From: an uncultured Caulobacteraceae bacterium
GTDB lineage: Bacteria > Pseudomonadota > Alphaproteobacteria > Caulobacterales > Caulobacteraceae
Direction: 5' to 3'
Assembly (NCBI GenBank): GCA_937910255.1
Contig: CALEOQ010000428.1
Location: 1 to 5,049 of the forward strand
DNA: 5,049 nt
Shown: one piece after another, positions 1-5,049 of the stretch
How positions within the stretch are numbered: position 1 is the stretch's first letter
Layout: each line of letters begins with the position of its first letter
Translations under genes and position numbers: made by a program
Notes under the pieces: generated by a model
Seen by the model: the letters and a program-made list of their open reading frames with translations, nothing else
Told to the model about the DNA's origin: nothing
The model's database searches: none

Positions 1-43
1 GGGGTGTAGCTGTGTTAATGTTTTTTTTTTTTTTTTTTGTTTT
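1..43. other. non-genomic contig tip with poly-T run
   Basis: The first 20 bases match nothing I recognise. They are followed by 18 consecutive T (21-38), one G, and four more T (40-43), directly abutting the adapter at 44. Read on the opposite strand this is adapter, then poly-A, then noise. That is the familiar output of an Illumina read that has run past the end of a short insert and its adapter. I see no gene, promoter or terminator here. The T-run should not be taken as a rho-independent terminator, because no GC-rich hairpin is attached to it and the flanking sequence is synthetic. Confidence 0.85.
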
Positions 44-107
44 CAAGCAGAAGCCGGCATACGGGTTTGCGACGTGACTGGAGTTCAGACGTGTGCTCTT
101 CCGATCT
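44..107 (+). other. Illumina P7 / TruSeq read-2 adapter contamination
   Basis: Three blocks match known library oligonucleotides in the right order. Positions 44-67 align base for base with the 24-nt P7 flow-cell sequence, with three substitutions (54, 64 and 66, all at canonical A). Positions 68-73 (TGCGAC) fall exactly where the 6-nt index sits. Positions 74-107 match the 34-nt TruSeq index-read/read-2 primer ending in CTCTTCCGATCT with no mismatch that I can see. The errors lie in the half that would be sequenced last in a read-through, which fits declining base quality. True insert sequence starts at 108. The reverse-strand translation of this stretch contains EEHTSELQS, a peptide typical of translated adapter contamination. 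Confidence 0.97.
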
Positions 108-572
108 GGCCCGCTGATCAGGGCCAAGGGACTGGACAGGGTCGAGGACCAGATCGCCCGCACCCGGGCCAGCGGCGGGCGGGTGCTGACCGGCGGCGGG
201 CGCCACAAGCTCGGCGGCCGGTTCTTCCAGCCCACGGTTCTGGCCGGCGGTGATGACCGCCTGTTCGCCGCCGAGGAGACCTTCGGCCCCGTGGCGCCGG
301 TCTTCGGCTTCCTGACCGAGGAGGAGGCGCTGTCGCGGGCCAACGCCTCGGACTTTGGCCTGGCGGCCTATCTCTTCACCCGCGACCTGGACCGCGCCAT
401 GCGGGCCGGCCGCGCCCTGGAGGCCGGCATCATCGGGGTCAACACCGGCGTGATCTCCAACGCCGCCAACCCGTTCGGCGGCGTCAAACAGTCGGGCTAT
501 GGCCGCGAGGGCTCAGCCTATGGGGTGGACGACTATCTGCAGGTGAAATCCCTCACCCTGGCCCTGGGCTGA
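108..572 (+). CDS. gabD: succinate-semialdehyde dehydrogenase, C-terminal part (5' truncated by contig end)
   Basis: This is the last 154 residues of an aldehyde dehydrogenase superfamily protein; the family is usually about 480-490 aa. It would oxidise succinate semialdehyde to succinate with NAD(P)+, the last step of GABA degradation, in the cytoplasm. Visible landmarks in order are GPLI at the start, the VLTGG..H..GG.FF.PTVL block, EETFGPVAP (whose Glu contacts the cofactor ribose in the family), FGLAAY, G.NTG.ISN, PFGGVKQSG.GREGS and a Tyr-rich C-terminus ending in TGA. The order and wording closely follow E. coli GabD from memory, favouring this subfamily over betaine- or aromatic-aldehyde dehydrogenases. 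The Rossmann core, the general-base Glu and the catalytic Cys lie upstream and are absent, so activity cannot be judged. The reading frame runs by chance back into the adapter, so a GTG at 93 gives a false start adding the five residues MLFRS. Codon use is strongly GC3, like the downstream gene. Confidence 0.85.
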   Translation, partial: GPLIRAKGLDRVEDQIARTRASGGRVLTGGGRHKLGGRFFQPTVLAGGDDRLFAAEETFGPVAPVFGFLTEEEALSRANASDFGLAAYLFTRDLDRAMRAGRALEAGIIGVNTGVISNAANPFGGVKQSGYGREGSAYGVDDYLQVKSLTLALG

Positions 573-575
573 GCC

Positions 576-590
576 TCACCCGCGGGGTGA
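576..590 (+). terminator. short inverted repeat just after the dehydrogenase stop
   Basis: TCACCC and GGGTGA form a perfect 6-bp stem around a GCG loop, three bases after the TGA stop. There is no T-run after it, so it is not a standard rho-independent terminator. It could slow transcription or protect the 3' end, or be chance in GC-rich DNA. Confidence 0.2.
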
Positions 591-609
591 TTGACGATGA
601 CCCCGGCCT

Positions 610-626
610 CGGTCTCCTCTAGACCG
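610..626 (+). repeat. small inverted repeat in the intergenic gap
   Basis: CGGTCT and AGACCG pair perfectly around a 5-base CCTCT loop, 31 bases before the macroglobulin start codon. It could be a leader hairpin or an operator half-site pair. With a single copy and no known consensus, I cannot assign a role. Confidence 0.2.
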
Positions 627-644
627 GCTGTCTAAAGCCATGCC

Positions 645-651
645 GGGGGGA
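645..651 (+). promoter_or_regulatory. ribosome binding site for the macroglobulin gene
   Basis: A purine run GGGGGGA ends 5 bases before the ATG at 657. It is a G-rich variant of the Shine-Dalgarno sequence at acceptable spacing. It supports 657 as the start over the later in-frame ATG at 780, although that one also has a GAGGG at 770-774. Confidence 0.45.
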
Positions 652-656
652 AGCCG

Positions 657-3600
657 ATGACGCCGAGCGACGAGAGGCCCGACGAGGCCGCTGCCCCGCC
701 GTCTTCGCCTGAGGCCACGCCGGAAGCCGCCCCCGACGCCCCGCCCCAGGCGCCGTGGTGGCGGAGGCTGAGGGCGCGCATGTCCCACGGCCGGGCCCCG
801 GCCATACTGGCCGCGACTCTGATCGTGGCGGCCTTTGGCTGCGGCTTCCTCACCGCCAAGGGCGTGGACATCCTGAGCATCCCCCGCACCGTGGTGGCCG
901 GCGGCGACGTGGTTCCAGGCGGCTGGTCGCTGTTCGGCCGCCCCAGGGCGGCGGACGCGCCGCGGCGCGGCGTTCCCATGCCCGAAGGCTTCGCCGTCTG
1001 GCGCACCCGCATCGACACCAGCGGCGCCCAGCCGCAAGCCTGCGTGGAGATGAGCCGGCCGCTGGACCCCGAAGCCTCCTATGGCGACTATGTCCTCGTC
1101 TCCCCCGACCTGGGCGAAACACCGGCCATCGCGGTGGAGGGGTCCGAGCTTTGCGTCGCGGGCCTCGGTTTCAACGACCGGCGGATAACCCTGCTCAAGG
1201 GCCTGCCGGCCCGCGGCGGCGAGACGCTGGCGGCTAATGCCGATGTCGACTTCACCTTCGGCGAGAAGCCGCCCTTCGTGGGCTTCGCCGGCGACGGGGT
1301 CATCCTGCCCCGCGAGGAGTCCGATGGCGTCGGCATCGAGACGGTCAATGTCAGCCGCCTGGAGATCGAGGTCTGGCGCGTGGCCGACCGCAATCTGGTC
1401 CGCACCTCGATCAGCGCCCCTGAACCCACCGCCGAGGGCGAGTATTCCTATGACTGGGGTTCCGACAGCCCCGACCAGGAGGGCCAGAAGATCTGGACCG
1501 GCGAGGTGGCCGTGCGCGGCGAGCCCGGCCAGCGGGCCACCACCGTCTTCCCCCTGGGCGCCGTGCTGCGCGAGATGAAGCCCGGCGGCTATGTGATCAA
1601 GGCCCGCGACGCCTCCGGCGGCCGCAGCCTCACCGAGGCCGACAACAATCCCCCGGCCCAGGCCCGGCGCTGGATCATCTTCACCGACATGGCGCTCAGC
1701 GCCTATGCCGGCGCCGAGGCCACCGACGTGGTGGTCCGATCCCTGAGCACCGCCCGAACCCTGTCGGGCATCCGCGTCGCCCTGGTGGCCGCCAATGGCG
1801 AGGACCTGGCCGAGGCCCGCACCGACGGCCAGGGCCGCGCCCGCTTCGACGCCGCCCTGACCCAGGGCGACGGCGCCCTGCGCGCCAAGATGATCATGGC
1901 CTATGGGCCGCAGGAGGATCTGGCCGTCCTCGACCTGGACCGCCCGCCGGCCGACCTGTCACGCCTGGGGGTTGGCGGGCGGATCGACGCCGCCGTCAGC
2001 ACTTCGGGCCGCACCGCAGGCTCCGTGGTCGACGCCTATCTCTATACCGACCGCGGGGTCTATCGCCCCGGCGAGACCGTCCACCTGAACGCCCTGATGC
2101 GCGATCGCGAGGCCCGGGCCGTCAAGGACCGCAAGGGCGCCATCGTGGTGCGCCGGCCGTCCGGCGTGGAGTTCCGCCGCTACGCCTTCGACGGCGCGCC
2201 CCTGGGTTCCGCCGCCGCCAATATCGACCTGCCCCGCAGCGCGCCCCGCGGGCGCTGGCGGGTCACCCTGGAGATCGAGGGGCTGGAGACCCCGGCCGGC
2301 GAGGTGACCTTCGCCGTCGAGGACTTCGCGCCCCAGCGCCTGGCGGTCACCGTGACCGGCCAGGCCGCAGCCCCGGTCCTGGCCGAGCAGAGCCGCAATC
2401 TCGATATCAACGCCCGGTTCCTCTATGGCGCGCCGGGATCTGGCCTTCAGGCCGAGGGCGAGGCGCGGCTGCGGGTCGATCCCGACCCCTTCCCGGCCTT
2501 CGAGGACTACCAGTGGGGCAACCAGCGCGAGCCCTTCCAGGAGGTGTTCGTCGACCTTGGCCGCACCGTCACCGACGGCGAGGGCCGCGCGGTCATCACC
2601 CTGCCGCCCCAGGCGGCGGACAATCCCCAGCCCCTGGTGGCGGCCACGACGGTCAGCGTCTTCGAGCCGGGCGGCCGGCCCGTGCGCGAGTCCCTCGATC
2701 TAAAGATCCGTCCGCGCTCGACCTATCTGGGGGTCAAGGTCGACCAGGCCGAAGGGGCCGGCGGCCGCGACCCGACGGTCAGCCTCGACCTCATCGCCGT
2801 CAATCCCGCCGGGCGGCGCATCGCCGCGCCGGGCGTCACCTGGCGCCTGGTGTCGGAGAACTGGGACTATGACTGGTTCCAGCAGGACGGCCGCTGGCAA
2901 TGGCGGCGCACCAGCCGCGACGCCCTGGTGGACCAGGGGACGGTCAATATCGCCGCGGGCGACCCCGCCCGCCTGGCCCGGCGCCTCGGCTGGGGCGACT
3001 ATCGCATCGAGCTGACCGGGCCTGACGGCGCCGCCAGCGTCATCCGCTTCACCTCCGGCTGGGGCGCGCCCGCCGAGGACGCCGAGGCGCCCGACATCGT
3101 CCGGGTCAGCGCCGGCGACAAGACCTACGCCCAGGGCGACACGGTCGAGATCACCCTGAAGCCGCCCTATGCCGGCGAGGTCCAGGTGGCGGTGGCCACC
3201 GACCGGGTGCTCGACTTCCGCACCCTGACCGTGGGCGAGAACGGGGCGACGGTGCGCTTCCAGAGCGACGCCCGATGGGGCGGCGGCGCCTATGTGATGG
3301 TCACGGTGGTCCAGCCCCGCGATCCGGTCCAGACGCCCAAGCCCCGCCGGGCGCTAGGCCTGGTCTATGTCCCCCTCGATCCCAAGGGCCGCAAGCTCGA
3401 GGTCGATCTGGGCACGCCGGAAAAGGCCAGCGCCCGCGAGGCCCTGTCGGTGCCGGTCACCGTCCGCGGCGCAGGCCTTGGTCAGCGGGTGCGCGTCACC
3501 CTGGCCGCCGTGGACGAAGGCATCCTGCAGCTTACCCGCTTCGACAGTCCCGACCCGGCCAAGTGGTACTTCGGCAAGCGGGCGCTGGGCGTCGATTATC

Positions 3601-4349
3601 GCGACGACTATGGCCGCCTGCTGGACCCCAATCTCGGGGCGCCGGCCAATGTGAACTTCGGCGGCGATGAGATCGGCGGCGAGGGCCTGACGGTCACGCC
3701 AATCAAGACCGTGGCCCTGTGGTCTGGCGTCATTGAGACTGGCCGGGACGGCAAGGCGACCATCCAGCTGCCGGCGCCGGACTTCAACGGCGAGCTGCGG
3801 CTGATGGCCGTGGCCTGGACCGACGACGCCGTCGGCTCGGCCTCCAAGCCCCTGGTGGTCCGCGAGCCGGTGGTGGCCGAGCTGGCCCTGCCTCGCTTCC
3901 TGGCGCCAGGCGACACCGCCTTCGCCACCCTGGAACTGCACAATATCGAAGGCCGGGCCGGCCAGTATATCGCCCAGCTCACCGGCGAGGGGGGCATCCT
4001 CGCCCCCTTCCGCAAGGCCTATGAACTGGCCGTCGGCCGCCGCCTGGCCGAGCGCGTGCCCCTGGAGGCGCCGCGGGTCGCCGGCGTCGGCGAGGTGAGC
4101 CTGGCCGTCACTGGCCCCGGCTTCTCCACGCGCCGGGACTATCCGATCGAGACGCGGCTGGGCTGGGGACGGGAGACCCGCACCACCACGGCCCTGCAAC
4201 AGCCCGGCGCGGCGTTCACGCCCACGCCGCAATTGCTGGCCGGACTGGCGGCAGGCGATGCGACCCTGCAGGTCAGCTATTCGCCCTTCCGAGGCTTCGA
4301 TCCCGGCCCGATCGCGGTGTCCCTGCTGCGCTACCCCTATGGCTGCACC
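657..4349 (+). CDS. alpha-2-macroglobulin family protein (YfhM-like), 3' truncated at a chimeric junction
   Basis: A bacterial alpha-2-macroglobulin: a large envelope protein that traps attacking proteases through a reactive thioester and is thought to act with penicillin-binding protein 1C in wall defence and repair. Residues 1-45 are Pro/Ala/Glu-rich and presumably cytoplasmic. Residues about 47-69 are a hydrophobic segment that would anchor it in the inner membrane, leaving the rest periplasmic. Early macroglobulin-like (MG) domains include CVEMSRPLDPE (from 129) and LCVAGLGF..RRITL.KGLPA.GGETL (from 165). The hallmark TDRGVYRPGE is at 464-473. The core region VALWSGVIETG....APDFNGELRLMAVAWTDD spans about 1019-1058, then LALPRFLAPGD from 1076. 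The thioester motif starts at YPYGCT, with the reactive Cys at 1230, and stops there. Expected Glu-Gln is replaced by Pro-Gln-stop encoded by foreign DNA. Family members of this type run about 1600 aa or more, so roughly 400 C-terminal residues (thioester and receptor-like domains) are missing. A naive call would end at 4358; codons 1232-1233 and the stop are artefactual. pbpC, often next door, would lie beyond the break. Confidence 0.93.
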
Positions 4350-4350
4350 C
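4348..4350. other. chimeric junction between two genomes
   Basis: Sequence to the left is about 70% GC and codes on +; to the right it is about 38-40% GC and codes on -. The left side fits the macroglobulin through the Thr codon ACC at 4347-4349, but the next base should be G (Glu codon) and is C. The right side fits the aminotransferase Gly codon at 4352-4350 (minus strand). The next codon should be Asp (GAT or GAC, needing T at + strand 4348) but reads GGT. The break is therefore at 4348|4349 or 4349|4350, with the C at 4349 compatible with both. There is no repeat, insertion sequence or attachment site. Confidence 0.9.
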
Positions 4351-4478
4351 CCCAATAAAAAACCGCTGTCAAAGACAGATATTTTGGCTTCATTTCGGGA
4401 AAAAAATTCGCCGTTAATATATATGATTATTTTTTCGTTGCGCTGATCTTCTACGTAGCTATGTGTTCCTTTTGGCAT
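4350..4478 (-). CDS. class IV PLP-dependent aminotransferase, N-terminal 43 residues (truncated at junction)
   Basis: The first 43 codons of a fold-type IV aminotransferase, the family of branched-chain amino acid aminotransferase (IlvE), D-amino-acid transaminase and aminodeoxychorismate lyase. These are cytoplasmic enzymes moving amino groups to or from 2-oxoacids. The stretch IIIYINGEFFSRNEAKISVFDSGFLLG (residues 17-43) matches the family opening: a short beta strand, INGEF, the A.ISV.D.GFL.GDGV signature. The catalytic Lys and PLP-phosphate residues lie much later and are lost, so the subfamily cannot be settled. The ATG at 4478 is the only usable one: an in-frame TAG lies at 4487-4485 and there is no Met between it and the motif. 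This gives a 16-residue lead, longer than typical. An AGAGAA (4486-4481) is a weak, very close ribosome binding site. It starts 11 bp after the phosphatase stop on the same strand, suggesting one transcript. The open frame continues left across the junction into antisense macroglobulin sequence; that part is not real. Confidence 0.82.
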
Positions 4479-4489
4479 AATTCTCTAAT

Positions 4490-5049
4490 TTAAATTTGAA
4501 TGATGTACCAGGTGAAATTATCAGGAGCACCAATTTCTTCGGTGACCAGTTTTCTTTCCATGATATCAGATGCATCCCGTGGGGAATTATTAGTGACAGC
4601 CTGAACAATATCCGGCTCCATTAAAAAGTTAGAAAGTCCATCTGAACAGAGCAATAAATGATCTCCCATCTCAACAGAAAATGAATAATAATCGGACTTA
4701 ACTTCAAACTCACGTCCGAAAAAACGATTCAACGCTTGTGGATTCATAAACATACTACCTCTGGATTTACCTTTATTTAAAATATCATGCAGAACATTAT
4801 GATCTCGTGACATCCAAAGAAGAAGATTATCTCGAAAATGATAAATTCGACTATCTCCACACCAAGCAGTGTAGGCGAAACCATCACCTAAATAGAGAGC
4901 AACCACGGTAGTACCCAAGGGCTTCGGATTAGTTTTCATGACGGCCTTTTGAGCTTTTTGCAGGGCTGATTGAAGATGAGTTTCTGGTTCTGCTGATGAC
5001 ATCATAGTAAAATCTGCGATGATTGAGTCCAGTACAGTTTTACTGGCCA
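4490..5049 (-). CDS. PP2C-family (PPM) serine/threonine phosphatase, 5' end beyond the window
   Basis: A metal-dependent protein phosphatase of the PPM/PP2C family, which removes phosphate from Ser/Thr and usually opposes Hanks-type kinases or serves in signalling. The frame is open to the right edge. The ATG at 5005 is internal: the 14 residues upstream (ASKTVLDSIIADFT) form the first helix that follows the DGMGG metal motif in this family. The true start and the R..NED and DGMGG motifs lie outside. Visible motifs, counting from Met at 5005, are GTT at 31-33, GDSR at 50-53, a SRDHN variant of the usual T.DHS at 66-70, the CSDGL metal ligand Asp122, and the APDN metal ligand Asp162 just before the C-terminal strand and TAA. 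Every key residue in the visible part is intact, so it is probably active. About 185 codons are present of the usual 240-260. There is no membrane segment or extra domain at the C-terminus. Codon use is AT-rich, unlike the genes left of 4350. Confidence 0.88.
   Translation of the reverse strand, partial: ASKTVLDSIIADFTMMSSAEPETHLQSALQKAQKAVMKTNPKPLGTTVVALYLGDGFAYTAWCGDSRIYHFRDNLLLWMSRDHNVLHDILNKGKSRGSMFMNPQALNRFFGREFEVKSDYYSFSVEMGDHLLLCSDGLSNFLMEPDIVQAVTNNSPRDASDIMERKLVTEEIGAPDNFTWYIIQI

Noticed and set aside
15..206. A minus-strand open frame ending in a poly-Lys tail and containing EEHTSELQS.
   Set aside because: The Lys run is the translated poly-T and the peptide is the translated adapter. 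The remainder is antisense to the dehydrogenase.
591..623. A sigma-70-like promoter with TTGACG at 591-596 and TCTAGA at 618-623.
   Set aside because: The 21-bp spacer is too long for either the usual 17 bp or the shorter alphaproteobacterial spacing, and the -10 match is poor.
640..660. A six-codon upstream frame (ATG to TGA) whose stop overlaps the macroglobulin start codon as ATGA, suggesting translational coupling.
   Set aside because: It is very short, has no ribosome binding site of its own, and overlaps the ribosome binding site of the main gene. Chance is the simplest explanation.
4350..4358. A natural stop for the macroglobulin giving a 1233-aa protein ending in a G-C-T-P-Q variant thioester motif.
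   Set aside because: The Pro, Gln and stop codons are encoded by the foreign low-GC fragment (antisense of aminotransferase codons), so the apparent variant motif is a join artefact.
755..4446. Several further open frames of 60-160 codons in other frames of the GC-rich region, on both strands.
   Set aside because: They overlap the macroglobulin, are Arg/Pro/Ala-rich as expected from out-of-frame high-GC codons, and show no recognisable domain.
3354..4478. A 374-codon minus-strand open frame beginning with an aminotransferase-like N-terminus and continuing as a long Gly/Ala/Arg-rich protein, which could pass for a novel fusion.
   Set aside because: Only its first 43 codons (4478-4350) are real. 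The rest is the antisense shadow of the macroglobulin in GC-rich DNA and is joined only by the chimeric junction.
4349..5049. A horizontally acquired low-GC island inserted into the macroglobulin gene.
   Set aside because: There is no integrase, transposase, inverted or direct repeat or tRNA at the edge. The incoming DNA begins mid-gene in a conserved motif, and adapter sequence elsewhere shows the contig was poorly cleaned. It cannot be fully excluded without reads.

Overview
The window is best read as an artefact-bearing, chimeric contig. It holds four partial genes from two different source genomes, plus sequencing-library sequence at the left end. I do not see a previously undescribed biological system. 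The most valuable result is an exact account of the artefacts, because they create false protein starts, ends and fusions.

Layout. (1) Positions 1-107 are not genomic. About 20 bases of unassignable sequence and an 18-T run are followed by a degraded copy of the Illumina P7 adapter, a 6-base index and the TruSeq read-2 primer. This is what the reverse complement of an untrimmed read-through looks like. (2) Positions 108-4349 are very GC-rich (about 70% by eye). They hold the C-terminal third of a GabD-like succinate-semialdehyde dehydrogenase, an 84-bp gap, and the first 1231 codons of a membrane-anchored bacterial alpha-2-macroglobulin. All are on the + strand. GC content, codon use and protein style suggest an alphaproteobacterium, perhaps Caulobacteraceae; this is inference from style only. 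(3) At 4348-4350 composition drops abruptly to roughly 38-40% GC. (4) Positions 4350-5049, on the - strand, carry the 3' part of a PP2C-family (PPM) protein phosphatase. It is followed 11 bp downstream by the first 43 codons of a class IV (branched-chain/D-amino-acid type) aminotransferase. This part comes from an unrelated, lower-GC bacterium that I cannot identify.

The junction can be placed almost to the base because both sides break inside a conserved motif. On the + strand the macroglobulin reads Y-P-Y-G-C-T and should continue E-Q (the thioester motif). On the - strand the aminotransferase reads G-F-L-L-G and should continue D-G-V. Neither continues. There is no transposase, integrase, terminal repeat or tRNA at the join. 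A library or assembly chimera is therefore far more likely than horizontal transfer.

How the genes work together. In the left genome, alpha-2-macroglobulin is an envelope-facing protease trap, usually partnered with penicillin-binding protein 1C. The upstream dehydrogenase belongs to GABA/succinate-semialdehyde catabolism and looks like an unrelated neighbour. In the right genome the phosphatase and aminotransferase are closely spaced and probably co-transcribed, but no shared function is evident. Left and right genes should not be linked functionally. No stretch longer than 300 bp lacks a gene.
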